Shown one piece after another: positions 16,504 through 24,795 of a stretch of 64,000 nt of DNA. Every line of letters starts with the position of its first letter. The stretch's first letter is position 1. The position numbers and the translations under genes are program-made. The notes under the pieces are model-generated. The model did no database searches and was not told where the DNA came from. It saw only the letters and a program-made list of their open reading frames with translations. This DNA is from JAISDD01 sp031553935. GTDB lineage: Bacteria > Bacillota > Syntrophomonadia > Syntrophomonadales > Syntrophomonadaceae. The stretch covers positions 21,356 through 85,355 of the forward strand of contig JAVBKS010000005.1 in NCBI GenBank assembly GCA_031553935.1, given 5' to 3'.

Positions 16504-16866
16504 TTAATGCTTTCTGGTTTGAACAGCAAAGTATGTCTGTCCCAGCGCTACTACTTTTTTTCTAGGATCGGCATTTTGGACTATAAGATAGCAGGCATAG
16601 CGGGATAGCATAATATCTTCAATGGTCTTTGCCGCATTCTTGGGCATTTGAATCGTTTTGCCGAGGTCGGCAAAATGATCAGAGACAGCTATATTGCTAC
16701 CTTCACAAGCAATCTTAGCCTTGGCAATTACTTTTTTATAGTTTCCCCACTTTGAGTATTGCAGAACTGACATAAGCTCGCGGGCGTACCAAAATTCATT
16801 GCCCCATTCATTCATATGTTTAATATCTTCAAATGTCTGATCAGAATATTTATCAATATCGCTCAT
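16504..16866 (-). pseudogene. DinD-like DNA-damage-inducible protein, truncated
   Basis: 120 codons match the N-terminal part of DinD/BRO-type proteins: FWYARELMSVLQYSKWGN, SDHFADLGKTIQM and the strongly conserved LSRYACYLIVQNADPRKK with GQTYFAVQTRK. DinD proteins are about 270 aa, so the C-terminal half is missing. A short remnant (KQIEKRIKKKLPP) follows in another stretch of the same strand, broken by stops. It has an intact SD (GGAGGTG), so the fragment could still be translated. It lies in the island behind tRNA-Ser. Confidence 0.8.
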
Positions 16867-17562
16867 AAGGTTTCACCTCCATTAAGTCGTCTCGCTCTGG
16901 CTTTGGCATTAGTTAAACTATCTTTGTATCTTTGCGTGCAATGTAGATGGTTTGTTCGCTTGCAAGGGAATTTCGCCCTGCAATACTTGCAGATTTTGGT
17001 TAAAAATAATCCCGCTAGCCTAGGCTAAACGGATATTTATTATAGCTTGTATTCTTTTTTTGCTGCTAAAGTCAAAGTATCGTAAGCAGTAAACCGCTTA
17101 CGCCCCAGATGATTATCATATCCACAAACAGCTGCCGAAGCAGCTATCATACCAGTCCGTATAATCGACAAAAAATGCGATGGAACTGAAGAAATTGGCT
17201 TTTTATGAAAACTGTGCCATTATATAAATACCTTGCACTTTAGGTGGTAAGGGCGGAGCATTTCTGTCGAGTCTGGCCGAATGATCGTATCTATGAGTAA
17301 CGTTGAACATAGAACCAACAATTCCAGGTTGGGCGACTGGAACATGAGAACACTCCTTTCCAATATTATACTATGGAAGTCTATCAGATCAAATGAAGAT
17401 AGTCCGTTTTCGCTTTTTCCCTGTATGGCAGCTACCCTAATTCACTTGTTTTATTCTGTTTTATCGGTAGCCGACATTTGGCGATTTTTTTACATATAAT
17501 AAGGGGATTCGAACCCTTAGAGAGGATCTTTTCAGTTAAGCACCAATTTCAACAAGATCAAT
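16867..17562. other. Degraded intergenic DNA, no convincing gene
   Basis: About 700 bases with only short frames and no family I recognise. On the reverse strand about 17041-17160 reads as an open C-terminal-like stretch (GMIAASAAVCGYDNHLGRKR ending at a stop at 17041), perhaps a gene remnant. Copy 2 of the tRNA-linked repeat is at 17470-17519. Confidence 0.5.
17470..17519 (+). repeat. Imperfect ~50-bp repeat, copy 2
   Basis: Partner of the repeat at 16089-16138: TTTGGCGATTTTTTTA, then ATAATAAGGGGATTCGAACC. A few substitutions and a small indel separate the copies. Confidence 0.6.
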
Positions 17563-17591
17563 TCGACAATGCACACCATATGGTATACAAT
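17563..17591 (+). promoter_or_regulatory. relB promoter with palindromic operator candidate
   Basis: TCGACA (17563-17568), 17 bases, TACAAT (17586-17591). The 10-bp perfect palindrome ACCATATGGT (17575-17584) sits in the spacer, where a repressor would block polymerase. RelB/DinJ antitoxins usually autoregulate through such sites, so this is a likely RelB operator. Confidence 0.5.
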
Positions 17592-17613
17592 GCATGCAAA
17601 AGGAGTGGACAAT

Positions 17614-17889
17614 ATGGCACAGATTAGTATCCGCATGGATGACGAACTTCGCAAAAAAACCGAGGAAGTCCTTAGTGGGTTGGGTTTGACTATATCATCT
17701 GCTGTTAATATTTTTGCGCATCAAATTGTTCGGACGCAGGATATCCCGTTTCCGCTGACACTTTCCGGCGGAGCAAGTTCAGACCGACAGAGTGCGGCAA
17801 GGGATTTTGTTGAGTATGCGAAAACTCGTCCGGTAAAATTAGAGCAGGGATATAATTTCAACAGGGATGAGTGTTATGATGACGAATAG
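17614..17889 (+). CDS. RelB/DinJ family antitoxin
   Basis: 91-aa ribbon-helix-helix antitoxin. The N-terminus MAQISIRMDDELRKKTEEVL and GLTISSAVNIFAHQIV are the DinJ pattern. I chose the ATG at 17614 because AAAAGGAG precedes it by nine bases; the longer frame from 17569 runs through the promoter. The C-terminal half would normally wrap the toxin. Its own toxin gene is cut short directly downstream, so the antitoxin is now an orphan. Confidence 0.88.
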   Translation: MAQISIRMDDELRKKTEEVLSGLGLTISSAVNIFAHQIVRTQDIPFPLTLSGGASSDRQSAARDFVEYAKTRPVKLEQGYNFNRDECYDDE

Positions 17890-17971
17890 GTGCTTTGTTG
17901 ACAGAAATGTCTGGGTATTTTCCTTTGCCAGGGATGATGATCCGCGCGGAGAGACCGATGAAAACGAGTAA
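17876..17971 (+). pseudogene. Truncated PIN-domain toxin remnant
   Basis: Overlapping the end of relB in another frame, a 31-codon reading frame begins MMTNRCFVDRNVWVFSFARD, the beta-strand start of PIN-domain ribonucleases (usually FVDTNV), and stops at 17969-17971. PIN toxins are about 130-150 aa, so more than three quarters is missing. In this copy the usual first-strand aspartate is kept (FVDRN). The acetyltransferase start codon lies inside this remnant, so the toxin was probably cut by the insertion or deletion that brought in the acetyltransferase. Confidence 0.65.
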
Positions 17972-18611
17972 TAATATAGGCCCCGACCCGAATGCCGTGT
18001 TTCCGAATCCGGCTATACCAAGCATCTGCTTTATTAAGAACGTCATAAAACGTCCGAACATTACTGTCGGCGATTATACCTATTATGACGACAATGATGG
18101 AGCGGAGCGATTTGAAGAGCGTATCACCCATCATTATGATTTCATAGGTGATCGTTTGATTATTGGAAAATTTTGCGCTTTAGGAAAAGGAATAGAATTC
18201 ATCATGAATGGCGCCAACCATCGTATGAACTCAGTAACCACTTATCCTTTTAATATCATGGCTGGTGGCTGGGAAAAGTCAACTCCCATGCTATCTGATT
18301 TACCGATAAAAGGTGACACAATAATAGGAAATGATGTTTGGTTTGGACAAAATGTAACCGTCATGCCTGGTGTTAAGGTGGGTGATGGTGCAATTATTGC
18401 TGCCAATACGCTCCTTGCAAAAGATATCCCTGCATATCATATTGCCGGTGGAAATCCAGCAAAAATAATCAGGAAAAGATTTGGCGATGATATGATAGAG
18501 TATCTTTTAGATTTAAAATGGTGGGATTGGCCGGCCGCTAAAATCTTTGCTAACCTAGAAGCACTTTGTAGTGGCGATTTGGAGAAAATACGAGAAGTGA
18601 AACTATTATGA
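17958..18611 (+). CDS. Vat-family streptogramin A / xenobiotic O-acetyltransferase
   Basis: 217-aa left-handed beta-helix acyltransferase. It shows GPDPNAVFPNPAIPSICFIK, VGDYTYYDD, the catalytic histidine region IMNGANHRM, and GGWEKSTPMLSDLPIKGDT, all diagnostic of Vat/XAT enzymes that acetylate streptogramin A with acetyl-CoA. Hexapeptide repeats (IIGNDVWFGQNVTVMPGVKV) run through the middle. The ATG at 17958 has GGAGAG upstream; the open frame extends further left to 17895 without an SD. Substrate may be another xenobiotic. It lies in the island and is coupled to DUF4180 by an ATGA overlap. Confidence 0.88.
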   Translation: MKTSNNIGPDPNAVFPNPAIPSICFIKNVIKRPNITVGDYTYYDDNDGAERFEERITHHYDFIGDRLIIGKFCALGKGIEFIMNGANHRMNSVTTYPFNIMAGGWEKSTPMLSDLPIKGDTIIGNDVWFGQNVTVMPGVKVGDGAIIAANTLLAKDIPAYHIAGGNPAKIIRKRFGDDMIEYLLDLKWWDWPAAKIFANLEALCSGDLEKIREVKLL

Positions 18612-18976
18612 AGATTAAAGTCGTTGAGCAAAATAGTGTAAAAGTCTCAATAATAAAAAGCAGCGAAATTGTCATTGCTGATGTTCAATCTGCTCTTGAC
18701 CTGATGGCAATGGTGCGACATGAAGCCGATTGTGACTGCATCGCAATCCTGAAGTCAGCGGTCATAGAGGATTTCTTCGTTCTATCCACTGGGCTGGCGG
18801 GAGAAATGCTTCAAAAATTTGCCACTTACCAAGTAAAACTGGCAATTATCGGCGACTTCTCGAAATACACTAGTAAACCTTTACAAGACTTTATTTATGA
18901 GAGCAATAAGGGCAGCCACATATTTTTTGTTGCTACAGAGGGTGATGCGCTTGCGAAACTGGCAGGTACCCTATAG
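18608..18976 (+). CDS. DUF4180 domain-containing protein
   Basis: 122-aa cytoplasmic protein of the DUF4180 family: SALDLMAMVRHEADCDCIAI and KLAIIGDFSKYTSKPLQDFI. It overlaps the acetyltransferase stop by four bases (ATGA), so the two are translated together. The biochemical role is unknown; members are often found beside small transferases and regulators on accessory DNA. Confidence 0.82.
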   Translation: MKIKVVEQNSVKVSIIKSSEIVIADVQSALDLMAMVRHEADCDCIAILKSAVIEDFFVLSTGLAGEMLQKFATYQVKLAIIGDFSKYTSKPLQDFIYESNKGSHIFFVATEGDALAKLAGTL

Positions 18977-19273
18977 TAGCCCCTCATACTGCCGCCTTGC
19001 ATATAGAATTCTGCGGATTTCTACGGTTTTGCCATTAATGGTATAGAATACGATGTAATTCTTAACCAGCAGGGTTCTGTATCCGCGCAGCCGAAGCTGA
19101 GTGTCTTTTGCCAACGGGCAGGGCTCAGGCATTGTTGTAAGAGTTCCTACTTTTTCAACTATCGAATCATAATATTGGATTGCAGCCTCGGCGGAGAGGG
19201 TGTTAAGATAATCAACTATTTCCCGGAGATCATTTTGGGCGGCCGGGAATATTATCACATTATATAGTTCCAT
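18971..19273 (-). CDS. RelE/ParE family toxin
   Basis: About 100 aa: MELYNVIIFPAAQNDLREIV, a central PLAKDTQLRLRGYRTLLVKN and the end VEIRRILYARRQYEGLL, typical of the RelE/ParE fold. Targets in this family are either ribosome-bound mRNA or gyrase; the sequence alone does not decide. It overlaps the upstream antitoxin gene by a few codons. The start is uncertain (ATG at 19273 or 19279). Convergent with DUF4180, touching its end. Confidence 0.85.
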   Translation of the reverse strand: MELYNVIIFPAAQNDLREIVDYLNTLSAEAAIQYYDSIVEKVGTLTTMPEPCPLAKDTQLRLRGYRTLLVKNYIVFYTINGKTVEIRRILYARRQYEGLL

Positions 19274-19532
19274 GTACATGGGCCCGCAACTTTTTGGCAA
19301 AGTCGAAAAAGTCTACTCCGCCAGCTCCAGAAGCAATTTCTGCTTCAGCTTCGGCCAGTTTGGCATATAATTCAAGCTGTGCCTGCAGGCGCTCATACAT
19401 TTCAAGGCTTAATACTACCATGTCGCCCACGCCGTTTTTGGTGATGAACACCGGCTCACGGGAAGTGCGGCAAAATTCGCTTATTTCATTGACGCTGTTT
19501 CTCAAATCCGATATAGGTCTAATAGAAGGCAT
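19260..19532 (-). CDS. Phd/YefM family antitoxin
   Basis: 90-aa antitoxin beginning MPSIRPISDLRNSVNEISEF, with ITKNGVGDMVVLSLEMYERL, the standard Phd/YefM N-terminal DNA-binding domain. The C-terminal toxin-binding tail is short. I chose the ATG at 19532 because AAGGTG lies nine bases upstream and the conserved motif starts there. It is first in the operon, as usual for antitoxins. Confidence 0.88.
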   Translation of the reverse strand: MPSIRPISDLRNSVNEISEFCRTSREPVFITKNGVGDMVVLSLEMYERLQAQLELYAKLAEAEAEIASGAGGVDFFDFAKKLRAHVHGTI

Positions 19533-19568
19533 AATTTGCATCACCTTATTGCTCAAATTTATAGCAAT

Positions 19569-19598
19569 ATTATAGCATAATTATGAGAGATGAGTCAA
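19569..19598 (-). promoter_or_regulatory. Promoter of the Phd/RelE pair
   Basis: On the reverse strand TTGACT (19593-19598), 18 bases, perfect TATAAT (19569-19574), about 35 bases upstream of the antitoxin start. Confidence 0.65.
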
Positions 19599-19687
19599 AA
19601 ACCTGAGCTAATCTGGGAAAACTAACCATCAGGCTATTCGAGATCCCTCCAGATTTAGTTTACTTTATCAGGAGGTTTTTGTTATGG

Positions 19688-19725
19688 GTGGACCAGTTCA
19701 CAACCGGTTTTCTGCCTTTTTTGGC
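19688..19725 (-). repeat. Possible insertion-sequence end fragment (right)
   Basis: GTGGACCAGTT, AACCGGTTTTC and TTTTTTGGCC, related to the blocks at 16268-16318 in the other orientation. Together they could be the outer ends of a lost element that carried or bordered the island. Confidence 0.35.
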
Positions 19726-19751
19726 CCCTGTTTAGATAAACAAATACAACT

Positions 19752-20089
19752 ATGGTAAATGAGACAGTTTGGCTATCACTTGACCAGAGGCCGAACTCTT
19801 TCAGCGTGACAAATCTACAATTTCGCGCCATATAAAAAACATATTTGAGGAAGGCGAATTAGACAAAAAAGCAGTTGTTGCAAATTTTGCAACAACTGCC
19901 GCGGACGGAAAAACCTATCGTGTTGATTATTACAACCTTGACGTTATCATCTTAGTCGGTTTCCGCGTAAAATCGCAGCGCGGCATCCACTTCCGGCAAT
20001 GGGCAACGACTGTGCTGTACAAGTACCTGCAAAAAGACTTTGCGACCAACGACGACTTTTCGAGAAATATGGGAGGCGGTCTTTACTAG
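19752..20089 (+). pseudogene. RhuM-family (virulence protein) remnant, frameshifted
   Basis: The first codons read MVNETVWLSLDQ. The frame then shifts by about one base near 19788, and the rest reads KSTISRHIKNIFEEGELDKK, TAADGKTYRVDYYNLDVII and KSQRGIHFRQWATTVL to a stop at 20087. This is the N-terminal core of RhuM/KilA-type proteins found on islands and plasmids, which are usually over 300 aa. Both the shift and the early stop mark it as dead. Confidence 0.8.
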
Positions 20090-20190
20090 AAAGAGCCTGT
20101 TCGTATTTATTGATAAGCATATTTAAGGCAGCGCATATCATTAAGCTAACAAGTTGTGGGCGGATGTAGGCTAGGATGAATGCTCCTCCC

Positions 20191-22173
20191 TTATATTCCG
20201 CGCGCGATTTCGTAAGCTTCACCTATTGCCTGCATGATATTGCCCACTCGGTTGGCATCGCCGATTTTATAAATATCTATCCCGGTTCCATAGAGTTCGG
20301 CTTCGCAGGTCGGGCGGGATCTAAATCCCAGGGCAATGATAACGGTGTCAGCGGCAATGTAAATATCCTGCTCCTCGTGGCTGACGATAACCCCATCAGC
20401 AGTTATTTCTATTAATTTGTGTCCGGTCTTAACATTTACCTCATAGAAAGCGAAGAGATCATCTAACATCTGAGCATTCATTTTGGGGGTGGGTTCGCCG
20501 CTATGGTGCAGTTTCGACTGCATTTCTATGATTGTAACCTGTTTTCCTTTTTGGGCATAATCAAGGGCCATTTCGCAGCCGACTAAACCGCCGCCGGCAA
20601 TGATGATATTATCACCTATCTCTTGCTTGTTATAAAGGGCGTCCAGACAGCTTACGGTAATGGGACTATTTATCCCTTTAATTTCAGGAGCAATAAGCTC
20701 GGAGCCGGTTGCGAATACAACAGCATCTATTTCTAAAGACTTTATGAATTCCATATCAACCGAGGTTTCGTATTGAATTGGTAGGTTTAATTCCTTAAGT
20801 TCGCGTTGATACCATTTATTCAAGGCAGCTACCTCGGATTTGAATGGGTGAGCAGCAACAGCGTTAAGATGGCCGCCGGCAGCTTTGGTTTTCTCAAATA
20901 TTGAGACTTTGTGACCTCTTATAGTTGCGGTTCTGGCAAATTCCATGCCTGCGATTCCGGCGCCAATTACCGCAATATTTTTCGGGGTTAGAGCCGGAGT
21001 CAGGTTGTAAGTGAATTCGCGAAAGGCCATAGGATTAACAGCGCAGCCGGCGCTTGCTCCTGTTGAAAACATTCTTCCCATGCAACCCTGGTTGCAAGCA
21101 ATGCAAGGCTTGATTTTTTCCATTTCATTGCTTTGAACCTTACGAGGATAATAGGGATCGGCTAATGATGCCCTAGCTATTGCCACGCCATCGGTTTTTC
21201 CAGATCTAATTGCCTGTTCACAGAGATATGGATCATCCATCCGGCCTGCGACTATAACCGGAATACTAACTACTTGTTTTACAGCTTCAGAATACATTAG
21301 AGTATAACCTTTGGGGATATAGGAAGGAGCGCAGCCATGATACATGGCATCATAGTTTCCTATGTCCACACTCAGTAAGTCATAACCAAAGGTCTCTATC
21401 ATTTTCGCGATTTCAATGCCTTCAGCGCTGGTTCTGCCCCTCTCTTCATCGCCAAGCAGCGAAGCGGAATTGAAGCCTTTCATAAAGCCCTTAACGCCTA
21501 ATCGCATGGAAACTGGAAACCCAGTACCGCAGACTTGTTTTATGCCTTCGACGATTTCTTTTGCCGGCCGCAAGCGGTTTTCCAAGCTGCCACCGTATTC
21601 ATCGGTTCGCTGATTGGTTATAGCCATGGCAAATTGGTCGAGTAAATAGCCCCAATGGAGGGCGTGAATCTCGACTCCGGCAAAGCCAGAAATCTGCATT
21701 AGTCTGGCAGCATTAACCAACGACTCGATTTTGCTTTTTATTTGGTCGATCGATATTACCGGTGACTTACGGCGAGGGGCCCAAAAAACAGGTAATTCGG
21801 AGGGAGCATAAGAATTGGGAGCAATCCGGCCGACTCCTAAGCTAAGCTGGACAAACATTTTTGCATCATAAGCGCGCAGGCGTTCGTTAAGAAAAAGGGC
21901 GGACCGCTTGAATAGTTCAGGGTTTTTGAGCATACTTTCGCAGCCTAATGGGGGATCCACATCGACAGTGTAATCAGGGAAAAGAGCTCCGGTAAATATT
22001 AGTCCAAAGCCGCCTTTGGCTCTTTCAACATAATACTCAATTCCATCTTGAGAGAATTCTCCTTTGGAAGCGTACGAAACAAAACCACCCATGGGGGCTG
22101 CAGAAAAGCGATTCTTTACCGTGATTGCACCGATTCGCAGAGGTGAAAAAAGTTCTTTAAACTGGTATGTCAT
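20191..22173 (-). CDS. Old-yellow-enzyme family NADH:flavin oxidoreductase / 2,4-dienoyl-CoA reductase type
   Basis: 660-aa three-part enzyme. An N-terminal FMN TIM barrel (about 1-370; KNRFSAAPMGGF, GVEIHALHWGYLLDQF) is followed by a 4Fe-4S cluster motif with cysteines in CIACNQGCMGRMF and a downstream AGCAVNP. A C-terminal FAD/NAD domain has VIGAGIAGMEFARTA and IIAGGGLVGCEMAL. Relatives reduce unsaturated acyl-CoAs or other enones. The ATG at 22173 (MTYQFKELF) follows a GGGGGG SD. It stands alone, downstream of the ABC operon on the same strand. Confidence 0.9.
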   Translation of the reverse strand: MTYQFKELFSPLRIGAITVKNRFSAAPMGGFVSYASKGEFSQDGIEYYVERAKGGFGLIFTGALFPDYTVDVDPPLGCESMLKNPELFKRSALFLNERLRAYDAKMFVQLSLGVGRIAPNSYAPSELPVFWAPRRKSPVISIDQIKSKIESLVNAARLMQISGFAGVEIHALHWGYLLDQFAMAITNQRTDEYGGSLENRLRPAKEIVEGIKQVCGTGFPVSMRLGVKGFMKGFNSASLLGDEERGRTSAEGIEIAKMIETFGYDLLSVDIGNYDAMYHGCAPSYIPKGYTLMYSEAVKQVVSIPVIVAGRMDDPYLCEQAIRSGKTDGVAIARASLADPYYPRKVQSNEMEKIKPCIACNQGCMGRMFSTGASAGCAVNPMAFREFTYNLTPALTPKNIAVIGAGIAGMEFARTATIRGHKVSIFEKTKAAGGHLNAVAAHPFKSEVAALNKWYQRELKELNLPIQYETSVDMEFIKSLEIDAVVFATGSELIAPEIKGINSPITVSCLDALYNKQEIGDNIIIAGGGLVGCEMALDYAQKGKQVTIIEMQSKLHHSGEPTPKMNAQMLDDLFAFYEVNVKTGHKLIEITADGVIVSHEEQDIYIAADTVIIALGFRSRPTCEAELYGTGIDIYKIGDANRVGNIMQAIGEAYEIARGI

Positions 22174-22370
22174 TATTTGATTCCCCCCATTTTCCACTTG
22201 ATCTTAAAACAATATTAATTCAATTCGCATATAAAAACTCCCTTAATGCGAATACCCAAATGGCACTCGTTAAGAAATACAATTTTACTAAACCAATCCC
22301 AAAATTTTAAAGCAAAATTAATTAAGCAATAGTATAAACTAATAGATCGTAAAATGCACTATAGGCAGAA

Positions 22371-22970
22371 TCAAGGGAGCGTAATAACGCGCTCAGTAAT
22401 CTGGCTGAGCAAGTGTTGGTTATGAGTTACCGCTATTAGGCCAATCTGGCGGCGCTCAAGCTCGGCCAGCAAAAAGCTCCAGATTTGGCTTTGGGAAATG
22501 ATATCTAACATAGTTGTTATTTCATCGGCAATGAGGAACCGAGTGTCGTTGCCCAGCGCTCTGGCTATACAACAGCGCTGGATTTCTCCCCCCGATAATT
22601 CATGAGGATAGCGGTTTAGCCAGTCGATATCAATACCCAAACCCTCAAAAATGCTTGCATTAATAGGGGGTGAGTCTTTAAGCGAAGCGCCTATTTTCAG
22701 GCGTGGATTTACGGAGTATTCAGGATGTTGCCCAATCAGCTGAATGGGACAGTAACCTTTCATTTTATGGATATCCTGACCGTCTAACAATACTTGGCCA
22801 CGAGATGGTTTAAGATAAGAGGCCAAGATTTTGCAAAGGGTAGTTTTGCCGGTCCCACTGGGCGCCCAGATGCCAAGCTTTTCTTGGTTAGTGAGACTTA
22901 AATCGAAATTCTCAAGAACCTTTTTTCCTTGTATATAACTAAAACTTAGATTGTATGCCTGAAGCTTCAT
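22371..22970 (-). CDS. ABC transporter ATP-binding protein (nickel/peptide type, second ATPase)
   Basis: 199-aa ATPase: Walker A GIWAPSGTGKTTLCK, signature LSGGEIQRCCIARAL and Walker B FLIADEITTMLD. It is shorter than the usual 260-320 aa DppF/NikE proteins because it lacks the C-terminal oligopeptide-transporter extension. ATG at 22970 with GAGGTG upstream; the upstream frame overlaps the other ATPase gene. Last gene of the operon. Confidence 0.88.
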   Translation of the reverse strand: MKLQAYNLSFSYIQGKKVLENFDLSLTNQEKLGIWAPSGTGKTTLCKILASYLKPSRGQVLLDGQDIHKMKGYCPIQLIGQHPEYSVNPRLKIGASLKDSPPINASIFEGLGIDIDWLNRYPHELSGGEIQRCCIARALGNDTRFLIADEITTMLDIISQSQIWSFLLAELERRQIGLIAVTHNQHLLSQITERVITLP

Positions 22971-22980
22971 AGTTTTCACC

Positions 22981-23919
22981 TCAAACCGCATGGATACAAC
23001 GCACTGTGCCGCAGCGCAGAACTCTCAAGGGTATTTCATTGCTGCAGTCGGAAGAACAAAGGGGGCAATGCTCTTGGAAAGCGCAGCCAGAAGGCAAATT
23101 CTGCTGAAAGGGTTGAATGCCTGGAAAAGGGCGAAATCCATTCTGGGGCAGGGCGTGCCATAGAGCTTTGGAATAAGGATGGCGCAATAAATTGACATCA
23201 TCAAAATCAGAAGTTAAAGCTTCTTCAATGGTTGAGCCGGCATAAAATACCGCGATTCTATCAGCGACATCTAGAGCAAGATCAATATCATGAGTAATTA
23301 ACAGCACACCATTTCCTTGGTCGGCGAATCTTCGGAAATATTCCAAGGCCTTCTTAGCAGCTTCCAAATGCAATCCAGGAGTGGGTTCGTCAGCAATGAT
23401 TAAGCGTGGATTATCAATTAATGCGGCACTAAGCAGAATTCTACGCGCCATGCCACCAGATAATTCGAAGGGATACTGGCGAGCAACCTGTGGCGGCAGA
23501 TCAAATAGTTCAAAAAGATCTGCTTGTCTTTTCAAAGTTTTTTTATCTTTGCGCTCGATTCTTACTTGAGCACCCACCTGCTCCAGCGGATCTAAAAATG
23601 TAACGTTTTGGGGAACGAAGGCTATCTTATTGCCGCGGAGTTCTTCAATGCGCTCAGGAGTTAAGCGTTCACCTTCGAAATAGATGTTCGCGCTGGCTTT
23701 GCAATTCGGAGGGAGGATTCCTAATACAGAATGGGCTAGCAAACTTTTTCCCGAACCACTAGCTCCTATAATTGCAACTATTTCGCCAACATGTACGGAT
23801 ACGCTCAGATTCTTAATAATGTTTAACTCGGTTTGCTTTAGACCTTTTTCATAGCGAATAAACGAAATTGATAAGTCTTCAATCTCTAATATGTGTTCAC
23901 TGTCAGTACAAGTCATCAT
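22981..23919 (-). CDS. ABC transporter ATP-binding protein (nickel/peptide type, first ATPase)
   Basis: 312-aa ATPase with Walker A IIGASGSGKSLLAHSVLGI, signature ELSGGMARRILLSAALI and Walker B LIIADEPTPGLH. The C-terminal part carries HPYSKALWHALP and a cysteine-rich end (CAFQEHCPLCSSDC), typical of DppD/NikD-type proteins. Start at one of two adjacent ATGs after GGAGG. Energises transport with the smaller ATPase encoded next. Confidence 0.9.
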   Translation of the reverse strand: MMTCTDSEHILEIEDLSISFIRYEKGLKQTELNIIKNLSVSVHVGEIVAIIGASGSGKSLLAHSVLGILPPNCKASANIYFEGERLTPERIEELRGNKIAFVPQNVTFLDPLEQVGAQVRIERKDKKTLKRQADLFELFDLPPQVARQYPFELSGGMARRILLSAALIDNPRLIIADEPTPGLHLEAAKKALEYFRRFADQGNGVLLITHDIDLALDVADRIAVFYAGSTIEEALTSDFDDVNLLRHPYSKALWHALPQNGFRPFPGIQPFQQNLPSGCAFQEHCPLCSSDCSNEIPLRVLRCGTVRCIHAV

Positions 23920-23928
23920 TTTCCTCCA

Positions 23929-24795
23929 CTATTCTTGGGAACTAAAGGGGTCAATTATTTTGCGAATACAAGTGCCCATCTGGTCAAAGAGAATCACCGT
24001 AAGAAGAAGCCCAAAGCCAGGTAGAAAAGAAAGCCACCACATGCCCAGAGACAGATATTTTAAACTTTCAGAGAGAATAATCCCAATAGCCGGTAGTTCT
24101 GGGGGCAAACCAAAGCCTAAAAACGTTAAGCCAGCTTCATGAAGTATAGCGTGGGGAAACAACAAGACAAAGCCTACAAAAAGCTGGGGAAATATATGGG
24201 GAAGCATATGGCGTTTAACAATACTTAAGGGACTTTGCCCTAACTTTTGAGCAGTTCTTATATAGAGCGCTTCTCTTAATTGAATAATTTCAATCCTTAG
24301 AATTCGGGTCAAAGCTGGCCAATGAGAAACTGCCAGGGCAATGGTTATCCCGTAAAGGCCTTTACCTAAAGCAAATGAAATAAGTAACAAGAGCAGAATA
24401 TGCGGTATACTTAGGACCACATCAATTAATAAGCTTACTGCGGCATCGACGCCTTTGCCCAGAGTAGCTGCAGCTGCTGCCAGAATGATGGCAATGGTTG
24501 AGCTTGCTGCCGCGGCAACAATTCCAATTAAGATGCTAATCGATAATCCGCTCAGAGTCCTAGCCAGCATATCCCGTCCCAACCAATCGGTCCCAAAGGG
24601 GTGTTTAAGACTTGGGGGGAGGTTCTTCTGAGTGAAATCACTCAAGGCAGCCACATCACTCAGAAGAAAACCTAATAATACGATAACGATTAAAAAAAGC
24701 AGAGTAGTACTCAGAAGCAGATAAGTCTTTTTCCTTTGGTTTAGCATTCGTTTGGGGGGCGCGTTAAAAACCATAACCGAGTTTTGTTTATTCAT
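23929..24795 (-). CDS. ABC transporter permease (DppC/NikC type)
   Basis: 288-aa integral membrane protein with six predicted helices. The N-terminal GTDWLGRDMLARTLSGLSIS is characteristic of the C-type permeases of this family and the coupling-loop region includes RTAQKLGQSPLSIVKRHMLP. ATG at 24795 follows CGGAGG and overlaps the end of the other permease gene by eight bases, indicating coupling. Confidence 0.9.
   Translation of the reverse strand: MNKQNSVMVFNAPPKRMLNQRKKTYLLLSTTLLFLIVIVLLGFLLSDVAALSDFTQKNLPPSLKHPFGTDWLGRDMLARTLSGLSISILIGIVAAAASSTIAIILAAAAATLGKGVDAAVSLLIDVVLSIPHILLLLLISFALGKGLYGITIALAVSHWPALTRILRIEIIQLREALYIRTAQKLGQSPLSIVKRHMLPHIFPQLFVGFVLLFPHAILHEAGLTFLGFGLPPELPAIGIILSESLKYLSLGMWWLSFLPGFGLLLTVILFDQMGTCIRKIIDPFSSQE

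Noticed and set aside
17281..17499. 72-codon frame
   Set aside because: No SD, no family, overlaps the repeat copy; degraded DNA.
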